Positions 27,802 through 39,154 of a DNA stretch of 64,000 bases are shown here, piece by piece. Below the pieces are notes generated by a model, which made no database searches, had not been told where the DNA came from, and saw only the letters and a list, made by a program, of their open reading frames with translations. The stretch is from Sphingomonas lutea (GTDB lineage Bacteria; Pseudomonadota; Alphaproteobacteria; Sphingomonadales; Sphingomonadaceae), in the NCBI RefSeq assembly GCF_014396785.1, contig NZ_CP060718.1:323501-387500 (forward strand), read 5' to 3'. A program made the translations under genes and the position numbers. Within the stretch, counting starts at the first letter, position 1. Every line of letters begins with the position of its first letter.

Positions 27802-28860
27802 GTGCCTCTCACCCGCCTCGTCCTGACCGATTTCCGGTCCTACGCCTTCGCGCTGATCGAACCCGGCCCGGGTTTCGTCCTACTATCGGGCGAGAATGGC
27901 GCGGGTAAGACCAACATCCTCGAAGCCGTGTCGCTGCTCGCCCCCGGAAGGGGCTTACGCGGCGCAGCGTTATCGGAAATGGCGCGGCTCGGCGGCGGCG
28001 GCGGATTCGCCGTGGCGGCGCAACTCGGAGAAACCGACATTGGCACCGGCACGCAAGCCACCACGCCCGAACGCCGGCAGGTGCGCGTCAACGGCGCCCC
28101 GGCCGCCGTCAACAGCCTTGCTGAATGGTTGTCGGTGCTGTGGCTAACCCCGGCGATGGACCGGCTGTTCACCGGCAGCGCGGGCGACCGCCGCCGCTTC
28201 TTCGACCGCCTCGTGCTCGCGCTCGAACCTGCCCACGCGCACCATAGCGCCCGCTACGAAGCGGCGATGCGCGCACGCAACAAGTTGCTGGCCGAGCCCG
28301 AGACGGCGGATCCCGCGTGGCTGACGGCGTTGGAAGAAGCGATGGCCGAGCATGGCACGGCCATCGCCGAGGCGCGGGACCGAACAGCGAGTGCGCTCGA
28401 CACACGCCTTGCGTTGGTGCCCGACGACGGGTTCGCCCGGGCGGCAATCGCCATCGCCGGCTGGGAAGGCGGCGACCTGATCGCGATCCTGCGCGCCAAC
28501 CGTGCGCGCGACAGTGCCGCCGGCCGCGCGGTCGAGGGCCCGCATCGGCAGGACGTCGCCGTGCGCCACCGGCTCAAGGACATGCCTGCCGATCGCGCCT
28601 CCACGGGGGAGCAAAAAGCCCTTCTGCTTGGACTGATCCTGGCTCATGCCGATCTCGTCGCCGAGCGCCGCGCCGCGCCGCCCGTCCTGCTGCTCGACGA
28701 GGTCGCGGCCCATCTCGACCCGCGCCGCCGCGCCGCGCTGTTCGCCCGCCTCGAAGGCCGCGGGCAGGTGTGGATGACGGCGACCGAGGCGGGCCTGTTC
28801 GACGGCATCGGCCCCGCCGCGCGCTTCCACGTCGAGGCGGGAAGAGTCTCACCTGCGTGA
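27802..28860 (+). CDS. recF: DNA replication and repair protein RecF
   Basis: RecF is an SMC-like ATPase that helps load RecA at gaps. The 352-residue product shows [17 protein letters not shown], Walker [18 protein letters not shown] (residues about 32-48), the signature [17 protein letters not shown] and Walker [14 protein letters not shown]. The start is a GTG. It follows dnaN and one membrane protein, the usual dnaN-recF order. dnaA is absent from the window. Confidence 0.95.
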   Translation: MPLTRLVLTDFRSYAFALIEPGPGFVLLSGENGAGKTNILEAVSLLAPGRGLRGAALSEMARLGGGGGFAVAAQLGETDIGTGTQATTPERRQVRVNGAPAAVNSLAEWLSVLWLTPAMDRLFTGSAGDRRRFFDRLVLALEPAHAHHSARYEAAMRARNKLLAEPETADPAWLTALEEAMAEHGTAIAEARDRTASALDTRLALVPDDGFARAAIAIAGWEGGDLIAILRANRARDSAAGRAVEGPHRQDVAVRHRLKDMPADRASTGEQKALLLGLILAHADLVAERRAAPPVLLLDEVAAHLDPRRRAALFARLEGRGQVWMTATEAGLFDGIGPAARFHVEAGRVSPA

Positions 28861-28897
28861 CTGCCGACGGCATTTCCTAGCTCTCGCCTAGGGAAAG

Positions 28898-29086
28898 CTG
28901 GACTTTCTTCACTTTCCGTCTATATTGCACCGCAGCACGAGACGCTTTGCAAGCGGCGTGAACCCCCCGATCAAGTCGGGGGCGGCCCGCGTCTCGATCG
29001 TTTTGCTCTCCAATTCACGCGGGGCGCTTTTTGACCCCTTTCGACCGCGCATTTTTGCGCGGCGACCCATTTTTGGAATCCTATTC
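28898..29086 (+). promoter_or_regulatory. Promoter and structured 5' leader of the RhlE helicase gene
   Basis: CTGGAC (28898-28903) and TATATT (28921-28926), 17 bases apart, are a good promoter. It would give a leader of about 155 bases. Two hairpins are visible: CCCCCGA/TCGGGGG at 28964-28982 and CCGCGCA/TGCGCGG at 29045-29062, the second ending 24 bases before the ATG. Leaders of this type often serve feedback or cold control of RNA helicases. No coding sequence is seen here. Confidence 0.55.
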
Positions 29087-30610
29087 ATGTCATTTCACAC
29101 CCTCGGGCTGTCCAAGCCCCTGCTCGACGCGCTTGCCGCGAAAAATTATTCGCAGGCGACGCCGATCCAGCATCAGGCGATCCCGACCGTTTTGAGCGGC
29201 CGCGACCTGCTCGGCATTGCCCAGACCGGGACCGGAAAGACGGCGGCCTTCATGCTGCCTTCGCTCGATCGCCTCGCGGCCGAGCGCCAGATCCCCAAGC
29301 CGGGCCAGATCCGCATGCTGGTGCTTGCGCCGACGCGCGAGCTCGCTTCTCAGATCGCCGCCAGCGCCGAGACCTACGGCCGCTTCATGCGGCTATCGGT
29401 CGGCGTCATTTTCGGCGGCGTGCCCAACGGCAAGAGCGTGCGCACCGTTGCGCGCGGCCTCGACGTGCTTGTCGCGACGCCGGGCCGCCTGCTCGACCTG
29501 ATCGATCAGCGTGCCTTGAGCTTGCGCGAGCTTGAAATCCTCGTCCTCGACGAGGCCGACCAGATGCTCGACCTGGGCTTCATTCATGCGCTCAAGCGCA
29601 TCGTCGCCCTCGTCCCGCCCAAGCGCCAGACTTTGTTCTTCTCGGCCACCATGCCCAAGGCGATCAAGGAACTGGCCGACAAATATCTGACCAACCCCGC
29701 CGAGGTTGCGGTGACGCCGGTGGCCAAGACCGCCGACCGCGTCGCGCAGCGCGTGGTGATGGTCAACCAGGCGGAAAAGACCGCGCTTCTGACCATGTTC
29801 CTGCAGTCGGAGAAGACCGAGCGCGTGCTGGTCTTCAGCCGCACCAAGCATGGCGCCGACAAGATCGTGCGCATGCTCGAAGCGGCTGGTCTTTCGGCCA
29901 ATGCGATTCACGGCAACAAAAGCCAGGCGCAGCGCGAAAAGGCGCTGGCGCTGTTCCGCTCGGGCGAAGTGCCGGTGCTGATCGCGACCGACATCGCCGC
30001 GCGCGGGATCGACATTCCGGGCGTCAGCCACGTCATCAATTACGACCTGCCCGAAGTGCCGGAGCAATATGTTCACCGCATCGGCCGCACCGCGCGTGCC
30101 GGGGCGGAAGGGCAGGCGGCGGCGTTCTGCGCGCCCGATGAGCGCGGCTTGCTGCGCGACATCGAGCGGCTGACCCGCCAGCGCATCGAGGTTGCCGCGC
30201 TGCCGGCCGACTTCACGGTGAAGGTCGAGGAGCTCAAGCGCCTCAAGCTCGCGCCCAAGGCGCCAGAGCGGTCGGCGCGCCCGAACTTCAAGTCCGATCG
30301 CCGTCACGACGGCCAGCGCCGAGAGCAGCGCAACGACCGCCAGCGTCATCCGCATCGTGCCGACGGCCACGCTGCGCATCGGTCGGGCGCGCAGGACCGC
30401 AACGGCCAGCGCCGCGACGGTCAACGCAACGACGCCGTGCGCTCGCCGTACCGTCCGGAGGCGCATCGCGAGGTCGATGCCGCGCCGGCGCCGGCGCGCA
30501 CCAACCCCGGCCACGGTCATTCGCGGCCCGCGGGCGCCCACCCGCGCCCCGAGGGCGGCCAGCCCAAGCGCAAGTTCCGCCGTGGCGGGCCGCGCCGGGC
30601 GCAGGGCTAG
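29087..30610 (+). CDS. rhlE: DEAD-box ATP-dependent RNA helicase, RhlE type
   Basis: An RNA-remodelling helicase for ribosome assembly or mRNA decay. The 507-residue product has the Q motif (ATPIQHQAIP), AQTGTGKT, PTRELA, DEAD in LVLDEADQMLDLGF, SAT, and HRIGRTARAG in order over residues 1-370. The last 130 residues form a basic tail rich in Arg, His, Gln and Asn, likely for RNA binding. The ATG at 29087 gives MSFHTLGLSKPLLDAL, the usual family start. The reading frame upstream is not coding. Confidence 0.93.
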   Translation: MSFHTLGLSKPLLDALAAKNYSQATPIQHQAIPTVLSGRDLLGIAQTGTGKTAAFMLPSLDRLAAERQIPKPGQIRMLVLAPTRELASQIAASAETYGRFMRLSVGVIFGGVPNGKSVRTVARGLDVLVATPGRLLDLIDQRALSLRELEILVLDEADQMLDLGFIHALKRIVALVPPKRQTLFFSATMPKAIKELADKYLTNPAEVAVTPVAKTADRVAQRVVMVNQAEKTALLTMFLQSEKTERVLVFSRTKHGADKIVRMLEAAGLSANAIHGNKSQAQREKALALFRSGEVPVLIATDIAARGIDIPGVSHVINYDLPEVPEQYVHRIGRTARAGAEGQAAAFCAPDERGLLRDIERLTRQRIEVAALPADFTVKVEELKRLKLAPKAPERSARPNFKSDRRHDGQRREQRNDRQRHPHRADGHAAHRSGAQDRNGQRRDGQRNDAVRSPYRPEAHREVDAAPAPARTNPGHGHSRPAGAHPRPEGGQPKRKFRRGGPRRAQG

Positions 30611-30617
30611 CTTCTAG

Positions 30618-33206
<2,589 letters not shown>

Positions 33207-33239
33207 GAACCGCGTGCCCATGGCGTTGTTGGCTAGCCC

Positions 33240-34001
33240 GTGACCAGCGGCACCATCACCGTCGCCTCGTACAACATGCGCAAGGCCGTCGGGCTCGACC
33301 GGCGGCGCGATCCGCATCGCGTGCTCGATGTATTGCATGAGATCGATGCCGACGTGGTTGCCTTGCAGGAGGCGGACAAGCGGGTTGGCGGGCGCGGGTC
33401 GGCGATCCCGCATGAGTTGATCGACGAATACGGGCTGTACACGCCGGTCCACCTTGGGGTGCGGCACAAGCGGCCGCTCGAGAAGACGCGGGTGCATGCC
33501 GAGAAACTGCTCAAGGTAAACACGCGCAACATCGGCTGGCACGGCAACGCGTTGCTGATCAAGCGTCACGTCGGGGTGATCGACTGCGCGACGATCGAGC
33601 TGCCGACGCTCGAGCCGCGCGGCGCGGTGCTTGCGGAGTTGCTGATCGGGGACAAGCCGATCCGCGTCGTCGGCATGCACCTCGACCTGTCCGGGTTGTG
33701 GCGGCGGCGGCAGTTGCGCGCGATCCTCGACGCCGTCGACCGCCGGCAGCAGCGCATGCCAACGGTGTTGATGGGCGACACCAACGAATGGCGCGTCGCC
33801 GGGGGCTGCCTGCGCGAGCTCAACGGCGACTTCTGCATCGCGCCGACGGGCCCGAGCTTCCATGCGCGCCATCCGGTCGCCGCGCTCGACCGCATTATCG
33901 TTCACCGCGACCTCGGGATCGAGGCGGCGGGGGTGCATATGACGGAGGCAGCGCGGCGCGCGTCGGACCATTTGCCGATCTGGGCACGGATCAGCGTCTA
34001 G
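33240..34001 (+). CDS. Endonuclease/exonuclease/phosphatase-family protein
   Basis: A 253-residue metal-dependent phosphohydrolase of the EEP fold. Motifs are SYNMRKAVG, the metal-binding VALQEADK, GMHLDL, GDTNEW and the terminal SDHLPIWA. It lacks a signal peptide, so a cytoplasmic nuclease or phosphodiesterase role is likely. Which substrate is hydrolysed cannot be told. The start is a GTG at 33240. Its stop shares CTAG with the convergent rpoN stop. Confidence 0.87.
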   Translation: MTSGTITVASYNMRKAVGLDRRRDPHRVLDVLHEIDADVVALQEADKRVGGRGSAIPHELIDEYGLYTPVHLGVRHKRPLEKTRVHAEKLLKVNTRNIGWHGNALLIKRHVGVIDCATIELPTLEPRGAVLAELLIGDKPIRVVGMHLDLSGLWRRRQLRAILDAVDRRQQRMPTVLMGDTNEWRVAGGCLRELNGDFCIAPTGPSFHARHPVAALDRIIVHRDLGIEAAGVHMTEAARRASDHLPIWARISV

Positions 34002-35445
34002 CCCGCAATCTTCCTCAGCCGTCGGCGCTGGACTGACGATCCAATCCCCATCGCTTCGCGATACTTGACCACGGTGCGACGCGCGCAGTCGAAGCCGCGC
34101 TGCTTAAGCAAGGCCGCGATGGCGTCGTCGCTGAGGATGTCAGACTCCGCGTCGATCAACTCCTTGATCGCAGCCTTGACCGCGTTCGATGAGGCCCCGT
34201 CGCCTTCGGCTGACGCCACGCCCGATCCGAAGAAATATTTGAGCTCGTAGAGCCCGCGGTCGCACAGCAGATATTTGTTCGAAGTCACCCGGCTGACGGT
34301 CGATTCATGCATCTCGATCGCCTCGGCGACCTCGCGCAGCGTCAGCGGCTTCATCGCCGCGACGCCGTGTTCGAAGAAGCCCTGCTGGCGCTTGACGATC
34401 TCCGACACGACCTTGACGATCGTCCGCGCGCGCTGGTCGAGCGCCTTGACCAGCCAGTTGGCGCTGGCCAGGCATTCGCTCAGCCAGGCGCGCGACGCCT
34501 TGTCCTGCGGCCCGGTCTTGAGCTCTTGATAATAGCGGCGGTTGACGAGCACGCGGGCAGCGTGGCCTGGTTGAGCTCGACCGCGAACCCGGCGCGCGTG
34601 GTGCGGACGAACACATCGGGGGTGACGTCGACCGAGGCGCTGCCCGAATATTGGCAGCCGGGCTTGGGGTCGTAGGCGCGCAATTCGCGGATCATGTCGG
34701 CGAGATCCTCGTCGTCGACCCGGCAAATGCGCTTGAGGTCCTGCATCCGGCCCTTCGACAGCAGTTCGAGATTGTCGATCAGCCGTGCCATCGCGGGGTC
34801 GTAGCGGTCGGCCGCCTTGGCCTGCAGCGCAAGGCATTCGCTCAAAGACCGCGCGCCGACGCCCGGCGGGTCGAGCCCCTGCACCAGCGCGAGCGCTTCC
34901 TCGACGAGCTGCAGCGGCGCGCCCGAGGCCGCGGCGATGTCGTCGAGATCGACCGACAGGTATCCGGTCTCGTCGATCATCTGGGCGATCACGCGCGCGA
35001 GCTCCCCCGTGGCCCCCGACGCCCCGTGCAATTGATCGAGCAGATGCTCGGCAAGCGACTGCGCGGCATATTCCAGCCGATCGAAGTCGAAGGCTTCCTC
35101 ACCGCCGCCGGACGTCACGACATCGCTGAAACTGTCGACCTCGAGCGCCTCGGCAGTGGTGTCGTGGTCGAGCGGCCGGTCGTCCTCGGCCTGGCCCATG
35201 ATGATGTCGTCGGCGCCGGGATCGTCGGGTGCCTCGTTGCTGTCCTCGGGGGCCGAGGCCGTCGGCGCATCCCCTTCGTCCTCGCTCGAGGGCGCTTCGA
35301 GCAGCGGGTTTTTCGACAATTCCTCGGCGATATAGGCTTCGAGCTCGAGGTTGCTGAGCTGGAGCAGCTTGATCGCCTGGGCAAGCTGGGGCGTGAGCAC
35401 CAGCGATTGCGATTGGCGGATGCCAAGGCTCGGTCCGAGGCCCAT
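33998..35445 (-). CDS. rpoN: RNA polymerase sigma-54 factor, with an apparent frameshift
   Basis: Sigma-54 directs enhancer-dependent transcription. Region I is visible at the N-terminus (RQSQSLVLTPQLAQAIKLLQ), an acidic region II follows, and the C-terminal part holds the DNA-binding HTH (HESTVSRVTSNKYL) and the RpoN box ARRTVVKYRE. The frame breaks at the G run 34555-34557 (CCC on the coding strand). One extra base restores ELNQATLPRVLVNRRYYQEL and gives 482 residues. The lptB-rpoN order is conserved in proteobacteria. A sequencing error is the likely cause. Confidence 0.92.
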
Positions 35446-35460
35446 GGCGTTCGCCCGGCC

Positions 35461-36234
35461 CTAAAGCGCGAAGCTCTCGCCGAGGTAAAGGCGCCGGACT
35501 TCCTGGTCGGCAACCAACGCTTCGGGAGTACCCTGGAACAGAACCTGCCCGTCATAGATGATGCAGGCGCGATCGACGATGTCGAGCGTCTCGCGGACAT
35601 TATGGTCGGTAATGAGGACGCCGATGTCGCGCTTCTTCAATTCGCGCACCAGCTCACGGATATCGGAAATGGAAATGGGGTCGATGCCCGCGAACGGCTC
35701 ATCGAGAAGCATGATCGACGGCTCGGCCGCCAATGCACGCGCGATCTCGCACCGGCGCCGCTCGCCGCCCGACAACGCCATCGCCGGCGATTCGCGCAGG
35801 CTTTCGATGCCAAACTCGCCTAGCAATTGCTCTAGCCGGTCGCGGCGCGTCTGCGCATCGGGCTCGGCGACCTGGAGAACGGCCATGATATTCTCCTCGA
35901 CCGTTAGCCCCCGGAAGATCGAGGTTTCCTGCGGAAGATAGCCGAGGCCGAGGATGGCGCGGCGATACATCGGCAAGCCGGTGATGTCCTGACCGTCGAG
36001 AAAGATGCGCCCGCTGTCCGGGTTGACCAGCCCCATGACCGAATAGAAGCAGGTCGTCTTGCCCGCACCGTTGGGGCCGAGCAGGCCGACCACTTCGCCG
36101 CGCCGCACTTCGAGTGACACGTCGAGCAACACGGCGCGCCGGTCATAGGCCTTGGCGATCGAGCGGACTTCAAGGCCGTCGCCGGTCTGCCGTGCGCTGG
36201 CGGTAGACCGGGCGATGGTCGCGGCTTCGTTCAC
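35461..36234 (-). CDS. lptB: Lipopolysaccharide export ABC ATPase LptB
   Basis: The cytoplasmic ATPase that powers LPS extraction by LptFG. The 257-residue product has Walker A GPNGAGKTTCFYSVMG, the Q loop region LPQETSIFRGLTVEENI, signature ALSGGERRRCEIARAL and Walker B SIMLLDEPFAGIDP. It lies between lptA, four bases upstream, and rpoN, 15 bases downstream, as usual. The first 20 residues extend beyond the common start and may be optional. Confidence 0.96.
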   Translation of the reverse strand: MNEAATIARSTASARQTGDGLEVRSIAKAYDRRAVLLDVSLEVRRGEVVGLLGPNGAGKTTCFYSVMGLVNPDSGRIFLDGQDITGLPMYRRAILGLGYLPQETSIFRGLTVEENIMAVLQVAEPDAQTRRDRLEQLLGEFGIESLRESPAMALSGGERRRCEIARALAAEPSIMLLDEPFAGIDPISISDIRELVRELKKRDIGVLITDHNVRETLDIVDRACIIYDGQVLFQGTPEALVADQEVRRLYLGESFAL

Positions 36235-36238
36235 GCGA

Positions 36239-36787
36239 TCAGCCGCCGCCGCGCCGCGGCACGGTGAAGCGGCCGGTTACGCGCCCGCCGCTCTGGTTCA
36301 CGCCCGGGGGACCGCCGTCGATCACCGCGCGGCCCGAATTGAGGTCGATCATCAGCCGGGCGCCGGTGACCCGGTTGGCCCCGCGGTCGAGCTGGACGTT
36401 GCCAAGCAAGGTGATCAGCTTGCGGTCGAGGTCATAGATGCCGATGTCGCCGCGCGCGGTTTCGGACGGGCTTCGGACGACCACGCCCCCGGCCGCGTCG
36501 AGCCGTCGGATCTGCACCCCGCCGCCGCCCGAATAGGCGACCGTGAGCCGCTGCGTTTCCAGCGTCAGAGCGTCCTGGCGGACCTGCACATTGCCGACGA
36601 AAAGCGCACGGTCGGCGCGATCCTGCACCTCGATCCGGTCGGCCGACACATCGACGGGCGCATTGCTGTTGTGGCCCTGAAGCGCCGACCTCGACGTGTT
36701 CGATTGTGCAACCGCGCCCGACGCGACGGGTCCCGCGACGGCAAAAGTGATTGCAAGAATGATGCCGAACGGACGCATGCGCATCAT
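36239..36787 (-). CDS. lptA: Lipopolysaccharide transport periplasmic protein LptA
   Basis: LptA forms the periplasmic bridge for LPS. The 182-residue product starts with a signal peptide (AITFAVAGPVASGAVAQ, cleavage likely after VAQ). It then shows the OstA/jelly-roll repeats: VDVSADRIEVQDRADRALFV, GNVQVRQDALTLETQRL and RVTGARLMIDLNSGRAVIDG. The start overlaps the lptC stop (ATGA). The C-terminal end is a short Gly/Arg tail. Confidence 0.93.
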   Translation of the reverse strand: MMRMRPFGIILAITFAVAGPVASGAVAQSNTSRSALQGHNSNAPVDVSADRIEVQDRADRALFVGNVQVRQDALTLETQRLTVAYSGGGGVQIRRLDAAGGVVVRSPSETARGDIGIYDLDRKLITLLGNVQLDRGANRVTGARLMIDLNSGRAVIDGGPPGVNQSGGRVTGRFTVPRRGGG

Positions 36788-37422
36788 CTGACCGCGCCTT
36801 GCGTGATTTTCAAGCGAGCACGTCCATTCAGGATCAGCGTGCGCGTGCCGAGATCGGCGCGCAGTTGATCGGCCTCGAAGGTTCCAAGCCGGGTCGAGCC
36901 GGTCACGGGACCATCGCTGACGACCTGGCGGTCCTTGAGATCGACCTTCACGTCGCGCGTCGCCAGCCGATAGCCGTCCGGCCCGAGGACGCGGATCGGG
37001 CCGTCGACGACCACTTGCTGCGTATCAAGATTGTAGCGGCCCTGATTGGCGCCAATCCGGACCGGACCTTGCTGCAACTGGAGTTGCGCGAACATGCCGC
37101 GGATGTCGACAATGGGCTCGTCGGAAGTCTGCTGGATGGCGTTGTTGGCGACGATTTCGAAGCGCTGCCCCTTGTTGTCGGTCCCAGTGTAGCGCGCCGA
37201 TTCGACGCGCATCCGTTCGGGCGCATTGTCGACCTTCTTCTTGTCGAGGATGAAGCTGACGTCGCCATCTCGGTCGAGCGGTGCCACTGCAAGCACGGCG
37301 ATGACGACGCCGACCGCCGCCGGAAGAACGACCTTCGACCAGCCGATCAGCCGGTCGTGCGCGCTGCCCGGCACGGCCCAGCGGCGCTTGGTGCCGCGGC
37401 GGTTGATCGCGGCTTCAGACAT
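36784..37422 (-). CDS. lptC: LPS export protein LptC
   Basis: LptC anchors in the inner membrane and passes LPS to LptA. The 212-residue protein has one N-terminal membrane helix (about residues 30-48, VVLPAAVGVVIAVLAVAPL), followed by a periplasmic beta-jelly-roll with FEIVANNAIQQ and SSRYTGTDNKGQ-type strands. The length and the place between nrnC and lptA fit. The gene is nine bases downstream of nrnC. Confidence 0.9.
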   Translation of the reverse strand: MSEAAINRRGTKRRWAVPGSAHDRLIGWSKVVLPAAVGVVIAVLAVAPLDRDGDVSFILDKKKVDNAPERMRVESARYTGTDNKGQRFEIVANNAIQQTSDEPIVDIRGMFAQLQLQQGPVRIGANQGRYNLDTQQVVVDGPIRVLGPDGYRLATRDVKVDLKDRQVVSDGPVTGSTRLGTFEADQLRADLGTRTLILNGRARLKITQGAVR

Positions 37423-37430
37423 GGACCCGG

Positions 37431-38054
37431 CTATCCGTCATGCGCGAAAATGTCCGTGTCGGCCCAGCCCGCAATGTCGAGCAGGGCACGTGCCGGCAGG
37501 AAGGCGAAGCACGCCTGCGCGAGTTCGACTCGGCCCTCGCGCGCCAGACGTTCGTCGAGCTTGGCCTTGAGCGCGTGCAGGTAGCGGACATCGCTTGCGG
37601 CATATTCGCGCTGTGCCTCCGACAGTTCGTCGGCGCCCCAGTCGCTGGTCTGCTGCTGCTTCGACACTTCGATGTTGAGCAATTCGCGCACCAGATCCTT
37701 GAGCCCGTGCCGGTCGGTGTAGGTGCGCACCAGCCGCGACGCGGTGCGCGTGCAGTAAAGCGGCGCGGCAATGATGCCGAGGTACGCGTGCATGATGCCA
37801 ACGTCGAAGCGCGCGAAATGATAGAGCTTCAGCCGAGCCCCGTCGGACAGCAGGGCCTTGAGGTTGGGCGCGGCATAATCGCTGCCTTGGCGGAAGCGGA
37901 CCAGATGCTCGTCGCCCTGACCGTCCGACAATTGCACCACGCACAGCCGGTCGCGACCGGCCATCAACCCCATCGCCTCGGTATCGACGGCGATCGGGCC
38001 GTCGGCGAAGCGCACGTCGGCGGGCAGGTCCTCTTCGTGAAAATGGATGGCCAT
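37431..38054 (-). CDS. nrnC: NrnC-type short-oligonucleotide exonuclease (RNase D-like)
   Basis: A DEDDy 3'-5' exonuclease of 207 residues. The RNase D core is present (VDTEAMGL, FARFDVGIM, and YAASDVRYL as motif III with Tyr and Asp), but the HRDC domains of RNase D are missing. This single-domain form matches NrnC, which clears dinucleotides in alphaproteobacteria such as Bartonella and Caulobacter. It heads the lptC-lptA-lptB-rpoN cluster, a common alphaproteobacterial arrangement. Confidence 0.88.
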   Translation of the reverse strand: MAIHFHEEDLPADVRFADGPIAVDTEAMGLMAGRDRLCVVQLSDGQGDEHLVRFRQGSDYAAPNLKALLSDGARLKLYHFARFDVGIMHAYLGIIAAPLYCTRTASRLVRTYTDRHGLKDLVRELLNIEVSKQQQTSDWGADELSEAQREYAASDVRYLHALKAKLDERLAREGRVELAQACFAFLPARALLDIAGWADTDIFAHDG

Positions 38055-38266
38055 GCAGTCTCTTTCGTTCGGCGTTGCGCTCCGCTTTAGTCCGGCTGGT
38101 GCTCGGCATTCCAGCCCCGCGCCGATTCAATCCACTAGAGCGAGCGTGATTTTTGCTGTAAGCGCGTGAACCGTGCGTGAGTGAGAAATGCACGGACCGG
38201 TTGCGCAGTCCTTGCCCGAGGCGCGGTGGTTTAGGGATCATGGGGCAGTAAGAGTTCGGAAATTTC

Positions 38267-39085
38267 ATGGGTTTTGACAGAGGGCGCAAGGGGGATCGCG
38301 GCGGGCGCGGCCGCGACAAGCGCGACAGTTTCGGCGACGACAATTTCAGCGGCGGTAGTGAGTTCGGCGGCGGCGGTTTCCAGGACCGCGGCGGCTTCGC
38401 TGGCGGCGGCGGCCGTGGCGGCTACGGCGGCGGTGGCGGCGGTGGCTATGGTGACCGCGGCGGCTTCGGCGGTGGCGGCGGCGCTGGCGGCTACGGCGGC
38501 GGTGGAGGCGGTGGCTTCCGTGGCGGCGGCGGCGGCGGTTTCCGCGGCGGCGGCGCTGGCGGCATGCCCCCGCAGGTTGTTGGCGAAGGCAAGGGCACCG
38601 TCAAATTCTTCAACCCGCAAAAGGGCTTCGGCTTCATCGTTCGCGATGACGGCGCGGAAGATGTGTTCGTGCACATCTCGGCGGTCGAGCAGGCGGGACT
38701 GACCGACCTGGCCGATGGCCAGCCGCTCGAGTTCACGCTGGTCGATCGCGGTGGCCGGATTTCGGCGACCAATTTGCGAATCGAAGGCGATCCGATGCCG
38801 GTCGAGCGCAGCGGCGGCGGCGATCGCGCCGGCGCTGGCGGCGGCGGTGGCCCGCAGCGGCAGCTGACGGGCGAAAAGGCCAGCGGCACGGTCAAGTTCT
38901 TCAATTCGATGAAGGGCTTCGGTTTCATCCAGCGCGACGATGGCCAGCCGGATGCATTCGTGCACATTTCGGCGGTCGAGCGTGCGGGCATCCCGACGCT
39001 CAACGAAGGCGACCGACTCGAATTCGAACTCGAAGTCGACCGCCGCGGGAAGATGGCCGCGGTCAACCTGCAGACGATCAGCTAG
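38267..39085 (+). CDS. Two-domain cold-shock protein with Gly-rich N-terminus
   Basis: A 272-residue RNA-binding protein. Residues about 10-105 are almost entirely Gly with Arg, Phe and Tyr (RGG/FGGG-type), then come two cold-shock domains: the first with GTVKFFNPQKGFGFIV and DVFVHISAV, the second with GTVKFFNSMKGFGFIQ and DAFVHISAVERAG. A second Gly/Arg linker separates them. Tandem CSDs are known in alphaproteobacteria, but the long Gly-rich tail is unusual. The 212-base leader before the ATG (38055-38266) holds a CCGTGC/GCACGG hairpin at 38171-38195, and I see no gene in it. A terminator follows. Confidence 0.9.
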   Translation: MGFDRGRKGDRGGRGRDKRDSFGDDNFSGGSEFGGGGFQDRGGFAGGGGRGGYGGGGGGGYGDRGGFGGGGGAGGYGGGGGGGFRGGGGGGFRGGGAGGMPPQVVGEGKGTVKFFNPQKGFGFIVRDDGAEDVFVHISAVEQAGLTDLADGQPLEFTLVDRGGRISATNLRIEGDPMPVERSGGGDRAGAGGGGGPQRQLTGEKASGTVKFFNSMKGFGFIQRDDGQPDAFVHISAVERAGIPTLNEGDRLEFELEVDRRGKMAAVNLQTIS

Positions 39086-39112
39086 AACGAACCCGTTTCG
39101 ACGGGGGCAAGG

Positions 39113-39146
39113 CACCCGCCCGGCGCAATCCGGGCGGGTGTTTTTT
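39113..39146 (+). terminator. Rho-independent terminator of the cold-shock gene
   Basis: An 11-bp stem (CACCCGCCCGG at 39113-39123, CCGGGCGGGTG at 39130-39140), a six-base loop and TTTTTT (39141-39146). It lies 27 bases after the stop and just before the end of the convergent ligase gene. Confidence 0.95.
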
Positions 39147-39154
39147 ATGCTTGT

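Noticed and set aside
28925..29086. N-terminal extension of the RhlE helicase
   Set aside because: It overlaps the promoter and hairpins, and the family start MSFHTLGLS lies at 29087.
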